Shown here piece by piece: positions 33,944-42,251 of a DNA stretch of 64,000 bases. The stretch comes from CS4-C045 sp963844115 (GTDB lineage Bacteria; Planctomycetota; Planctomycetia; Pirellulales; UBA7805). How positions within the stretch are numbered: the stretch's first letter is position 1; the number at the start of each line of letters is the position of its first letter. The stretch is taken from assembly GCA_963844115.1 (NCBI GenBank), contig CAWJNN010000065.1:1-64000 (forward strand), in the 5' to 3' direction. The notes under the pieces are model-generated. The model did no database searches, was not told where the DNA came from, and saw nothing but the letters and a program-made list of their open reading frames with translations. A program made the position numbers and the translations under genes.

Positions 33944-34351
33944 ATGTCCCGTCGCAGTCGAGCTCGCGAAGTTGCCCTTCAGGTCCTGTATCAGGACGAT
34001 TTGAATCCTGCCCCCGAAGCGGTTGATCCCGGCGAATTCGTGCAAGCAAGGCTCGTTTCCGACGAACTGGTCTCGCTTGCCACATCGCTGATCGATGGTG
34101 TACGTCGTAACCGCCTTGAGTTAGATCAGCTGCTGGAAAGCACGGCCGACAATTGGGCACTGTCGCGCATGGCCGCCACGGATCGCAATGTCCTGCGCAT
34201 CGGAGCGTATGAAATCGTCTACACCTCGACGCCTAATCGCGTTGCGATCAATGAGGCAGTCGAACTGGCGAAACGATTCGGGGCGGCGCAATCTCCCCAT
34301 TTCGTCAACGGCGTGTTGGATCGAATCCTCGCCGAAAGTGGCAATGCGTGA
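33944..34351 (+). CDS. nusB: Transcription antitermination factor NusB
   Basis: The 135-residue all-helical product has the NusB pattern: RRSRAREVALQVLYQDD at the start, ADNWALSRMAATDRNVLRIGAYEI in the middle, and VAINEAVELAKRFGAAQSPHFVNGVLDRI at the end. It binds boxA RNA with NusE for rRNA antitermination. It follows ribH and precedes ftsY. Confidence 0.97.
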   Translation: MSRRSRAREVALQVLYQDDLNPAPEAVDPGEFVQARLVSDELVSLATSLIDGVRRNRLELDQLLESTADNWALSRMAATDRNVLRIGAYEIVYTSTPNRVAINEAVELAKRFGAAQSPHFVNGVLDRILAESGNA

Positions 34352-34434
34352 TCTGTCTTTTGTGTGATAAGATCCGAATGCTCGCGGCATGACCACAACT
34401 GAATGAGCGTGCAAAGGAAAAGGAATTAGACCGT

Positions 34435-35379
34435 ATGGGACTCTTTGATAAATTCAAACAGGGACTGCAGAAGACATCGCGGCTGCTGAAGACCGATGTG
34501 CGCGACATCTTCAAGTCCGAGGGCCGGCTGGTCGATGACGCATTCCTTGAGGAATTGGTTGATGCCCTCGTCAAAACCGACATGGGAATACGCCCTTCCC
34601 AGGCGATCACCGATCGCGTGGCGGCCGAATTTCGGGGACGGGTCGTTCACTGGGATGACGTCCTGGCGACGATCAAGACGCGCCTGAAGGAACTCTTGGC
34701 GCAGCCGGAAGAGCCGATTCGATTTGCCAAACAGGGGCCAACGGTTGTCTTGGTGGCCGGTGTTAACGGGTCGGGAAAAACGACGTCGATCGCCAAACTG
34801 GCCAGTATGTTCAAAGCTTCGGGCAAGACGGTCGTGTTGGGAGCCGCGGATACGTTTCGTGCGGCGGCGGTCGAACAGCTGACGATCTGGGCAGATCGCC
34901 TGGACGTGCCGATCATCAAAGGCGAACAGGGCGCGGACCCGGCGAGCGTCGCGTACCAGGCTGTCGAAACCGCGATTCAGCAGAAGTGCGACGTCTGTAT
35001 CGTGGACACGGCAGGCCGACTGCAAACGCAACAGAATCTGATGCAGGAGTTGTCGAAAATCCGACGTATCATTGCCAAACAAATTCCCGACGCACCACAC
35101 GAATCGTTACTTGTCCTGGACGCCACAACCGGCCAGAACGGGATCAGCCAGGCATCCCACTTTCAGGAGGCGATCGAGTGCACCGGGATCATCCTGTCGA
35201 AATTGGACGGAACGGCGAAAGGTGGAGTGGTCGTGGCGATTCGAGAGAAGGTCGATTTGCCGGTGAAGTACATCGGTGTCGGCGAAGGGTTGGATGACCT
35301 TGCGCTTTTCGTTCCCGACGAATTCGTCGACGCCCTATTCGAAGACGTTGCCACGGAACCCCAAAAACAACAGGCATAG
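34435..35379 (+). CDS. ftsY: Signal recognition particle receptor FtsY
   Basis: The 314-residue product is an NG-domain GTPase without the long acidic A domain: four-helix N domain (GLFDKFKQGLQKTSRLLKTDV), G1 GVNGSGKTT, DTFRAAAVEQL, G3 DTAGRLQT, G4 SKLDGTAKGG and the closing YIGVGEGLDDLALF. It docks ribosome-SRP complexes at the membrane. The lack of an A domain is common outside enterobacteria. It closes the ribH-nusB-ftsY group; the dispersed hairpin element follows. Confidence 0.97.
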   Translation: MGLFDKFKQGLQKTSRLLKTDVRDIFKSEGRLVDDAFLEELVDALVKTDMGIRPSQAITDRVAAEFRGRVVHWDDVLATIKTRLKELLAQPEEPIRFAKQGPTVVLVAGVNGSGKTTSIAKLASMFKASGKTVVLGAADTFRAAAVEQLTIWADRLDVPIIKGEQGADPASVAYQAVETAIQQKCDVCIVDTAGRLQTQQNLMQELSKIRRIIAKQIPDAPHESLLVLDATTGQNGISQASHFQEAIECTGIILSKLDGTAKGGVVVAIREKVDLPVKYIGVGEGLDDLALFVPDEFVDALFEDVATEPQKQQA

Positions 35380-35401
35380 AGTCTCCATCGCAACAGGAGA
35401 G

Positions 35402-35532
35402 CTAGCGCGAGGGAACCAGGAGTCTTTTTTCCTGTCGCGGACTTGGGTTAAACTTCCGAAGTTTGATGTCAAACTTCGGAAGTTTGTGAAGTAGCATCGT
35501 GCTTGCCAACAGGAAAAAAGACTCCCGATCCC
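35402..35532. repeat. Dispersed hairpin element, copy 2, with a nested palindrome
   Basis: Outer arms GGAGTCTTTTTTCCTGT at 35419-35435 and its complement at 35509-35525 form a 17-bp perfect stem; weaker pairing extends outward. Inside, 35450-35485 is a second inverted repeat with AAACTTCCGAAGTTT arms of 15 bases around six bases. The outer arms and the AGCGCGAGGG leader match the element at 7730-7817. The rest of the gap 35533-35875 shows nothing I can name. Confidence 0.85.
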
Positions 35533-35875
35533 TTGGGATGAGCCGAGGGATTGATGTCTGCAGCTTACGCAATCGCTAACGTTTAACAGGTTCTCGTCCT
35601 GCAGCGGTCAATTAGGTTTGCCTCATCCGTACAGGCGGTTTCAGCATCCCTCATGGGAAGCAAGTGCGCTGCACGGCGACGGCAAATCTCAATTCTTCGG
35701 TATCACCGTGACGATTAGCAAATGCGGGTGGTCCCCATTTCGGCCGGATAGCTACCCGTTGTAAGCAGCCAGCCCAGCGGTGACGCTAACGAAGTCTAGC
35801 GCGACCGGAGTGGCGATTAAGGATCTCGCAGAAGAACAACGGTTTCTTTTGCGCGCTGACACGGAGTGTTGTGAA

Positions 35876-36556
35876 GTGAAACTGGCCAGCCTGGTATTCG
35901 CTGCGTTTGTTCTGCATGGAGTTTATTCGGATGCAGCCGGGGGCCAGGAGGCCGCAGCTCGAACGGCCGCTTTTGCCTACGATGCAGATTACGTTGATGA
36001 TAGCTCACCCGCGACGGTGCCAAGGCCGTCTGCCGGCGAGAAGGCTCTGCCGAGTAACAACAGGAGAAATCCGGCACCGCCCGACTGTGGTTGTAGCGAG
36101 GACGCAACCGGCGACTGCGCATGCCACATTGAAGGCTGCGGTGAGCCTGACTCGTGTCGTTGCTGTCGCTTAACCTGCCGCTGCTGCGAGCTAGATTGCT
36201 GCGAGCTAGATTGCTGCGAACGACACGATTGCGAACGAGACTGCTGCGAACGACACGATTGCGAACGAGACTGCTGCGAACGACACGATTGCGAACTAGA
36301 CTGTTGCGAAATCCGGTGTAGCGGCGGGGACATAGCCAGCAAGCATTGGGCCGATCCGACCCTGCGAAACAAACCGAGCGTTTTTTATGCCAGATCGAAT
36401 ACCGGCCGTAGCCACCATTCTGGTAACTCGACGATGAAATGCAGAACATGTATGTCCGATGGCCGAGGCAAACCGATTGACGCGTTCATCGATCGTCCCA
36501 CAATGGATGAAATGCCGGTCGCCATCGTAGGAACGGAGAAGCCGCCAGGCGAATAG
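35876..36556 (+). CDS. Secreted cysteine-rich repeat protein
   Basis: A GTG at 35876 starts a signal peptide (VKLASLVFAAFVLHGVYSDAAG); the ATG further up at 35780 would bury it. The middle of the 226-residue product is a run of Cys pairs: CRCCRLTCRCCELDCC, then three copies of CCERHDCERD encoded by a 30-bp repeat at about 36195-36300. Before it, DCGCSEDATGDCACHIEGCGEPDSC gives further cysteines. Such density suggests metal binding or disulfide cross-linking outside the cytoplasm; both are inference. The C-terminal third has CRTCMSDGRGK and ends EKPPGE. I do not recognise a named family. A strong terminator follows. Confidence 0.65.
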   Translation: MKLASLVFAAFVLHGVYSDAAGGQEAAARTAAFAYDADYVDDSSPATVPRPSAGEKALPSNNRRNPAPPDCGCSEDATGDCACHIEGCGEPDSCRCCRLTCRCCELDCCELDCCERHDCERDCCERHDCERDCCERHDCELDCCEIRCSGGDIASKHWADPTLRNKPSVFYARSNTGRSHHSGNSTMKCRTCMSDGRGKPIDAFIDRPTMDEMPVAIVGTEKPPGE

Positions 36557-36616
36557 CTTTGAGGACGTTGCTTCCACGGGATCCTCATGGCTGCACAAGT
36601 CAGTTTCCGTTCCGTT

Positions 36617-36650
36617 AAGCCGCCTGTGCCCTGCACAGGCGGCTTTTTTG
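36617..36650 (+). terminator. Rho-independent terminator after the Cys-rich gene
   Basis: A 12-bp perfect stem, AAGCCGCCTGTG with its complement, around a five-base loop, runs straight into six T. It ends the Cys-rich gene and separates it from amtB. Confidence 0.9.
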
Positions 36651-36902
36651 TTGCCTAGTCGCGCGGCCAGAGTTGCTGAGGAAACGGGCAATGGCCTTGT
36701 GTCTCGCCCCGCTGACGATGTTCTTGATCGACTCTTGAGGCCTTTTTTGAAGGGATGTTTGTACCCAGCCGTCATAGCTGGCACAAATTGGCACACCGTG
36801 TGCGGAACGAGTGCATCTGCGATCGTTTATTGAAATCGCTGTGTCTCGGTGCACCCAGCCCGCGATCGCATTCCAGATTCCTTCGAAGAAAGGCAGACTC
36901 GG

Positions 36903-38384
36903 ATGGGAAACAGAATTTTATGGGGGTTTCCGTCGGTCATAGCGGTGGTATTCGGATTGAGCATGCAGTTGATCACGCCTCAGGCGGCATTGTATGCAGA
37001 GGAGGTGGTGGTGGACTCGGGCGCGGATGCCGCGGCAGAAACTAGCATGCCCGCTGGCGATGCGAAAGCGGAGGACGCGGCGATTACGGCAGCCCAAGAG
37101 TCGACGTATACCCTTAACACACTCTTCATGCTTGGTGCTGCGGTGCTGGTTCTTTTGATGCAGCCTGGTTTCGCGATGCTTGAAGTCGGGTTGAATGCCG
37201 CCAAAAATACGATCAATATTTTGTTCAAAAACGTGATGGATCTGTCCATCGGAGTTCTACTGTTTTTCATCGTTGGCTTCGGGCTAATGTATCCCGGTAG
37301 CGCCTACGAGGGCGGTTGGTTTGGCTTCGGTGGCTCTGGCGTCATGGGTTGGGGGTCGGCAGCGGGAGATGCGGCTATGGTCGACGCGTCATCCGACTAT
37401 AGCCCGAACGCCGACTTCTTGTTCCAGGTGGCGTTTGCAGCGACGGCAGCAACCATTGTCTCTGGTGCGGTTGCCGGTCGGATGAAATTTAGCGCTTACC
37501 TGATTTACAGTGCGATTCTGACGGGCCTGATTTACCCGATCAGCGGCATGTGGAAGTGGGGCGGCGGCTGGTTGGACGCGATGGGTTTCCACGACTTTGC
37601 GGGGTCTGTGGTGGTTCATGCGGTTGGTGGATTTGCCGGCCTGGCTGGCGCCATCGTGCTGGGACCGAGAATCGGAAGGTTTGTGAAGGGAAAGTCGGTG
37701 CCCATGCCGGGACACAACATCGCTTTTGCGGCGCTGGGCGTCTTCATTCTTTGGATAGGATGGTATGGTTTTAACGCCGGCAGCCAGTTGACCTACGCCG
37801 GTGCGGCCAACGCGAACATCACCGTCTATATCGCCGTAACGACGACATTGGCGGCGTCCGCCGGTGCGGTTGCGGCAATGATCCTGGCGTGGATCCTGTT
37901 TAAGAAACCTGACGTCACGATGGCCTTGAATGGTGTCCTGGCCGGGCTGGTCGGCATTACGGCGAACTGCGACCAGGTTTCCTTCCTGTCCGCGATCTTC
38001 ATCGGACTGATCGCCGGGGTGTTGGTAGTCGTCGGTATTCTTATGTTAGACAAGCTGAAGATCGACGATCCGGTCGGTGCCTGGCCCGTACACGGCCTCT
38101 GCGGCATCTGGGGAGGGCTAGCGACCGGGCTGTTTGGCACCACAGAGGGTGTCTCGTTTGCAACACAAGCGATAGGTACCTTCGCGATTGTCGCGTGGGC
38201 CTTTGTCACGATGTTGGGCCTGTTTGGCGCGTTACGATTGGTCGGCATGCTACGCGTATCACCTGAGGAGGAAGCTAGCGGGCTCGATATCACCGAGCAC
38301 GGGATGCACGCCTATCCTCCCAGCTCACTCGTCGAGGGTGGGTATATGCCGACACACTCGGCCGAGCCAGCCTTAGCGACTTGA
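36903..38384 (+). CDS. amtB: Ammonium transporter AmtB
   Basis: The 493-residue product has a signal sequence (SVIAVVFGLSMQLITPQAALYA), an acidic linker of about 40 residues, and eleven membrane helices of the Amt family: NTLFMLGAAVLVLLMQPGFAMLEVG, DFAGSVVVHAVGGFAGLAGAIVLGPRIGRF with the twin-His pore region, LGVFILWIGWYGFNAGSQL, and DDPVGAWPVHGLCGIWGGLATGLFG with the second pore His. Amt proteins pass ammonium across the membrane and are blocked by PII. The ATG at 36903 was chosen because it gives the signal sequence. A PII gene follows 260 bases downstream. Confidence 0.95.
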   Translation: MGNRILWGFPSVIAVVFGLSMQLITPQAALYAEEVVVDSGADAAAETSMPAGDAKAEDAAITAAQESTYTLNTLFMLGAAVLVLLMQPGFAMLEVGLNAAKNTINILFKNVMDLSIGVLLFFIVGFGLMYPGSAYEGGWFGFGGSGVMGWGSAAGDAAMVDASSDYSPNADFLFQVAFAATAATIVSGAVAGRMKFSAYLIYSAILTGLIYPISGMWKWGGGWLDAMGFHDFAGSVVVHAVGGFAGLAGAIVLGPRIGRFVKGKSVPMPGHNIAFAALGVFILWIGWYGFNAGSQLTYAGAANANITVYIAVTTTLAASAGAVAAMILAWILFKKPDVTMALNGVLAGLVGITANCDQVSFLSAIFIGLIAGVLVVVGILMLDKLKIDDPVGAWPVHGLCGIWGGLATGLFGTTEGVSFATQAIGTFAIVAWAFVTMLGLFGALRLVGMLRVSPEEEASGLDITEHGMHAYPPSSLVEGGYMPTHSAEPALAT

Positions 38385-38492
38385 TGTTTCGGCCTTTGCC
38401 TGGGCCGGAAGGATACCCCAGTAGGCTTGGGCGGACACACCGCCTGGTCCGCTCAAGCCGGGGTTATCCTGTTCAGCCGGTGGGTAGATGTC

Positions 38493-38556
38493 GTAGAACG
38501 GAACTTGTTCCGTATCCAGCCGACGGATAGAGCAGCAATCGGAACAAGTTCCGTCC
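38493..38556. repeat. Inverted GGAACTTGTTCC motifs between amtB and the PII gene
   Basis: TAGAACGGAACTTGTTCCGT lies at 38493-38512 and the complementary CGGAACAAGTTCCGT follows at about 38539-38553, giving a potential stem. The same 20-base string recurs at 62284-62303. It could serve as a terminator-like structure for amtB or be a dispersed repeat. Confidence 0.7.
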
Positions 38557-38645
38557 TTCTTTTTCACTGACGGACTTGTTGGGACATCGGTCTAGGATTA
38601 CGATCTAATTTCAACTTGCGTTTGGCGTCCTGATAGGATCGATCC

Positions 38646-38993
38646 ATGAAACTAATCGTTGCTGTTGTTCAACCCAGTCGATTGGAGTCTGTGAAAGCGG
38701 CGCTGACCGAAGTGGAAGTGTTCCGTTTGACCGTGATGGATGTGCAGGGTTTTGGTCGACAGAAGGGTCACACGGAAGTTTATCGCGGGCACGAGTTTTC
38801 CGTGAACCTGTTGAGGAAAGTCCGCTTAGAGATCGCGGTCAACGACGAATTCGTCGAACCGACCGTCGAAGCGATTCTCCGGGGCGGTCGCACCGGAGAA
38901 ACGGGAGAAATCGGTGACGGCAAGATCTTTGTGCTTCCGATGGAAGACTGTATCCGCATCCGCACCGGCGAGCGTGGTCCGGAAGCAATCTAA
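38646..38993 (+). CDS. glnK: PII nitrogen regulatory protein
   Basis: The 115-residue product has the PII fold and signatures: MKLIVAVVQPSRLESVKAAL, the T-loop GFGRQKGHTEVYRGHEFSVNLLRKVRLEI, the B-loop GRTGETGEIGDGKIFVLPMED and the C-loop RIRTGERG. PII senses ATP/ADP and 2-oxoglutarate and plugs AmtB with its T-loop. Residue 51, the Tyr uridylylated by GlnD in enterobacteria, is Phe here, while Tyr46 is kept. I call it GlnK because of the amtB neighbour. Control by covalent modification at 51 is therefore unlikely. Confidence 0.93.
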   Translation: MKLIVAVVQPSRLESVKAALTEVEVFRLTVMDVQGFGRQKGHTEVYRGHEFSVNLLRKVRLEIAVNDEFVEPTVEAILRGGRTGETGEIGDGKIFVLPMEDCIRIRTGERGPEAI

Positions 38994-38994
38994 A

Positions 38995-39130
38995 GGATTG
39001 CGGATTGGGGATTGCGGATTGCGGATTGGGTAGAAATTAATCCGCAATCCGCAATCGCAATCCGCAATTGAAATAATCCGCAATCCGCAATCCGCAATCC
39101 GCAATTGAAATAATCCGCAATCCGAAATTG
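38995..39130. repeat. Inverted heptamer arrays (GGATTGC / GCAATCC)
   Basis: 38995-39030 holds five GGATTGC or GGATTGG steps; 39039-39130 holds about eleven ATCCGCA steps broken twice by the same insert ATTGAAATA. The two blocks are complementary, so a long stem is possible between the convergent PII and TatD-like genes. The C-rich unit is the same as in the array at 61334-61450. Confidence 0.9.
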
Positions 39131-39132
39131 AT

Positions 39133-39966
39133 TCACGTTTTGGCCGGATTGCGAATTTCTGGTGGATTGAAGACGAAGCCCCGGCTCTGGCCAAAGAATT
39201 CGAGCGGGTTTTCGTAGACGACATTGCGAATCAGGCTTTCCGGATGGCCGCGGCGGCGCATCGCCAGAATGAAGTCGGGAACGGCCGTCGGTTTGGAGGG
39301 TCCCCAATCGCCGGCCGAGTTCACCAGGAATCGCTCCGATCCGTACATTTCGATGATGTCGACCGCTCGTTCGGGCGTGCACTTGGTGACCGGATACAGC
39401 GTCATCCCGGCCCAGAATCCCTCCTCATGGACTCTACGGGCCGTATGTTCTTCGACATGATCGACGCACACTCGCGAACGGTCGATGCGGCTGTCGTCAC
39501 ACAGCATGTCCAGGATCATTCGCGTCCCCTGATATTTGTCCTCGAGGTGCGGCGTGTGAATCAAGATCTGCTCGTTGGTCTTCATCGCCAGGTCGAGATG
39601 TTCCAGGAAGATGGTCGCTTCGTTCTTCGTGTTCTTGTTCAGGCCGATCTCACCGATGCCCAGCACACCGGGCTTGTCGAGGAACTCAGGAATCATCGCG
39701 ATGACTTCGCGCGAGAGACTGACGTTTTCCGCTTCCTTGGCGTTGATACACAGCCATGTGTAATGCTGGATGCCGTACCAGCCTGCGCGCGTCGGCTCGA
39801 ATTCCGTCAACTGGCGAAAGTAATCGCGAAACCCGTCGACGCTGCTTCGGTCAAATCCCGCCCAGAAGGCAGGTTCACTGACCCCCACGCAACCCATCTT
39901 GGCAAGCGTTTCGTAATCGTCGGTAACCCGCGAGACCATATGGATGTGGGGATCGAAATAGTACAT
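39133..39966 (-). CDS. TatD-like metal-dependent hydrolase
   Basis: The 277-residue product has the amidohydrolase/TatD layout: FDPHIHMVSR with the first metal His pair, GIGEIGLNKNTKNE (metal Glu), ILIHTPHLEDKYQ, VCVDHVEEHT, and FLVNSAGDWGPSKP with the final Asp. TatD enzymes are DNases or phosphoesterases, but this subgroup is also found in the ebo-type gene sets of other bacteria; none of those neighbours is present. There is no signal peptide. Its 3-prime end abuts the heptamer array after the PII gene. Confidence 0.8.
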   Translation of the reverse strand: MYYFDPHIHMVSRVTDDYETLAKMGCVGVSEPAFWAGFDRSSVDGFRDYFRQLTEFEPTRAGWYGIQHYTWLCINAKEAENVSLSREVIAMIPEFLDKPGVLGIGEIGLNKNTKNEATIFLEHLDLAMKTNEQILIHTPHLEDKYQGTRMILDMLCDDSRIDRSRVCVDHVEEHTARRVHEEGFWAGMTLYPVTKCTPERAVDIIEMYGSERFLVNSAGDWGPSKPTAVPDFILAMRRRGHPESLIRNVVYENPLEFFGQSRGFVFNPPEIRNPAKT

Positions 39967-40018
39967 TGTGTCTGACCGTGGTATGTCGGCGTTTCAGGGA
40001 TTTACGTTTCACGTTTGA

Positions 40019-40411
40019 CTAGCGACGGACTTCCAGATCAAAATCCGCCTGCCAATTATCTTCGTAGGGACGCGAAAAAATTAGCTGAATTTCTTCGGCC
40101 AGTCCGGAATGCGATTCCAGCAGCATCTGCAGTGCCTGCCGGATCTTATCCATCCGCGGATCACCGGCAACGTCACCGGACGCTCGATTCAAACGATCGA
40201 ACGCCGCGGCCACTTCCACCAGCTTGGCACGAACTTCGAGAAAATCGCGGTCGAAGACTTCTTCTGCAGACAGGGGAATGGACATCGCACTATTTCCCAG
40301 ATTGCGTGTGCCTGAAACATCGCCGTCGAATTCGTCGTCGACGGAAAACTCAGCGTCAGAAAACTCAGCGGCGTGCCGAGTGGAACTAGTCGAAAGCGCT
40401 CTTTTTGGCAT
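40019..40411 (-). CDS. Conserved hypothetical protein, about 130 residues
   Basis: The product is helical and acidic after residue 40 (IPLSAEEVFDRDFLEVRAKLVEVAAAFDRLNR, MDKIRQALQMLLESHSGLAEEIQLIFSRPYEDNW). I do not recognise a family. The listed start overlaps the end of the upstream gene by 26 bases; an ATG at 40285 preceded by GGGAAA on the minus strand is an equally good start and would give 88 residues. It probably shares a transcript with the coiled-coil gene before it. Confidence 0.6.
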   Translation of the reverse strand: MPKRALSTSSTRHAAEFSDAEFSVDDEFDGDVSGTRNLGNSAMSIPLSAEEVFDRDFLEVRAKLVEVAAAFDRLNRASGDVAGDPRMDKIRQALQMLLESHSGLAEEIQLIFSRPYEDNWQADFDLEVRR

Positions 40412-41771
40412 CTCCGGTCGGCGGTCGTCTTCGGAATGGAGTTTGTGCGCCGCGGGTTTTGGAACTCACGACCGGTCGCCGTGCCGCGCCGGTCCGTCCC
40501 CGGTAGCCGACATAGTCCAGGAAGTCCGCCAGAGGCATCCGTCCGACGCCATACCGGTCGGCCCCATCCAGCAACTTGCGATACGCTTCCCGGACTTTTT
40601 CCGGGCTCTTCTCGTCCGGACGTTCCCCCATGATCAGGAACTTCGTGGACGACGACATCGCGCCCTTTAGTCGTCCATCTTCGTCAGAATAGGCGTCTAC
40701 CGCCCCGCCATTGCGTTTGATCAGAGCCAGAAGCTGCGGCAGGTCGGACGTGCCATCCCCGTTGAAATCGATCGCACCGGCCACGGCAAACTGCTCGGGG
40801 TGTCCTGCGCGGAACACAGGCGAAACGATCCGGTCGCCTGGTAGAATGGGATCCGACAACGCATCGGACGTAATCCGGGCCTCGGCCAAATGCGGACCGA
40901 CGATGCGAATCACCTCCAGCGACCCCTTGGGATCGACGTTCAGGGCGTTTCTTGCATCGTGAGGCAATACGCTGAAGGATGTTTGTCGTCGCAGGCCGTC
41001 GGCCGTGCCGAGGTTGATGAATACCGTACCTGACTTCTGGTTAATCCTGACGATCTCCCCATCCGGCGCCTCGTTTTCCCAGTTTCGATGAGGACTTAAT
41101 TCCCGTTTCAGATCGTCGATCTGGCTGGCTTGCTTGCGCGATCCCTCACGTAAGTCATTTTCCTTGTTACTACTTACTTGTTTTTGTTGAAGAATCTGCT
41201 CATTTTTTTCGGCAACCTTATTCGCCGCATCTTCCATGTTGGTTTCGTAGTTCTTTCTTGTTACCTCGGCGTTATCATTAATGGCGCGAATATCCTCGGC
41301 CTGGCTGTCGAATTTTTCCTGTAAAACAGCAATCTTATCCTTCAATTCCTCAACACCCTGGGCGTTTTGCTGCTCCAGATTGGCGATGTCCTGCTGGTAG
41401 GAAACGATCTGTTCCTGCAATTCGCGATTTTGATCGGCGTACGATTCCAGCATCGTCGGATAGTCTTTGGTAGAATCGTCGGGAAGCGTACCGCCATACT
41501 TGTTCCCGTGTGTGACAAAGGTCTCCATGATTTGCTTCACGGAATCTTTGGGTCCATTGGCGGTCATTTCCTTCAGTCGCCCAGCATCCACTTCGATCTC
41601 TTCGCGTTCCTTATTGGCTGTGTCCCTTTCCTTGAGTGCCGCGACTTTCTGCTCGACTTCTGTTCGATGCTTGTCGTAGAAGATATACGTCGTTATCCCT
41701 AACACGATGGTGAGCACCGCCAGGATGATGACCGCGATCTTCCAGCCAGCCTGCTCTTTTCCTGCTGCCAT
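40386..41771 (-). CDS. Membrane-anchored coiled-coil protein with a possible BRCT-like C-terminal domain
   Basis: The 461-residue product has one N-terminal membrane helix (IAVIILAVLTIVLGITTYIFY, about 12-32), a coiled coil from about 35 to 235, then a small beta domain (DGEIVRINQKSGTVFINLGTADGLRRQTSFSVLP). The last 120 residues include LPQLLALIKRNGGAVDAYSDEDGRL, TKFLIMGERPDE and YGVGRMPLADFLDYVGY, which follow the GG, TxxLI-G and F-x-DYV spacing of BRCT-like domains; this match is by eye only. Similar proteins recur in planctomycetes with no assigned role. It is divergent from flhA across a 480-base gap. Confidence 0.65.
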   Translation of the reverse strand: MAAGKEQAGWKIAVIILAVLTIVLGITTYIFYDKHRTEVEQKVAALKERDTANKEREEIEVDAGRLKEMTANGPKDSVKQIMETFVTHGNKYGGTLPDDSTKDYPTMLESYADQNRELQEQIVSYQQDIANLEQQNAQGVEELKDKIAVLQEKFDSQAEDIRAINDNAEVTRKNYETNMEDAANKVAEKNEQILQQKQVSSNKENDLREGSRKQASQIDDLKRELSPHRNWENEAPDGEIVRINQKSGTVFINLGTADGLRRQTSFSVLPHDARNALNVDPKGSLEVIRIVGPHLAEARITSDALSDPILPGDRIVSPVFRAGHPEQFAVAGAIDFNGDGTSDLPQLLALIKRNGGAVDAYSDEDGRLKGAMSSSTKFLIMGERPDEKSPEKVREAYRKLLDGADRYGVGRMPLADFLDYVGYRGRTGAARRPVVSSKTRGAQTPFRRRPPTGDAKKSAFD

Positions 41772-42251
41772 TGCTACCTCTCCTTGAACAGAATTCGGAT
41801 CACGTCGGCAGGGGATTACCGACGTAGGGGATATTCGGGCGATCGTCGTGCAAGGCCGGCTAGTCCGATTCGGGTGAGAACGGGCTAACCGTCTGCAGCA
41901 AGGATTATTCCAACGATTATTCCAACCATGCTGGCAGCATTATTCCTTCCGGCGGAACGCACTCGTCGGACCGCCCGGCGATCTGCCGCCGTAACTCCCT
42001 AGAACGATTGTAATTGGGAAGTGGGATGGATTCAAATATCGGCCCGGTCCGGCCCCGCGATTCTGGGGGACATGGATGAGGTTTGGACATCCGAGGGGTA
42101 TATAAACGCCAGTAGCGGACCAATGATCTGGACCCACTGATCTGGACAGCGATCGCCGGAGTCACTATTTTCCCGCCCTCTTCTCAACCTTTCTCGTTCG
42201 TCTGTCCCCTTTCTATTCGCCCTTTTCCTATTGATTGTTGACGGTGTCCGT
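41772..42251. other. Divergent gap before flhA
   Basis: This 480-base gap should hold the promoters of flhA and of the coiled-coil gene. I see a 12-base tandem duplication GATTATTCCAAC near 41905-41925 and a C/T-rich run before flhA, but no sigma-28 or sigma-54 motif that I can defend. Confidence 0.4.
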
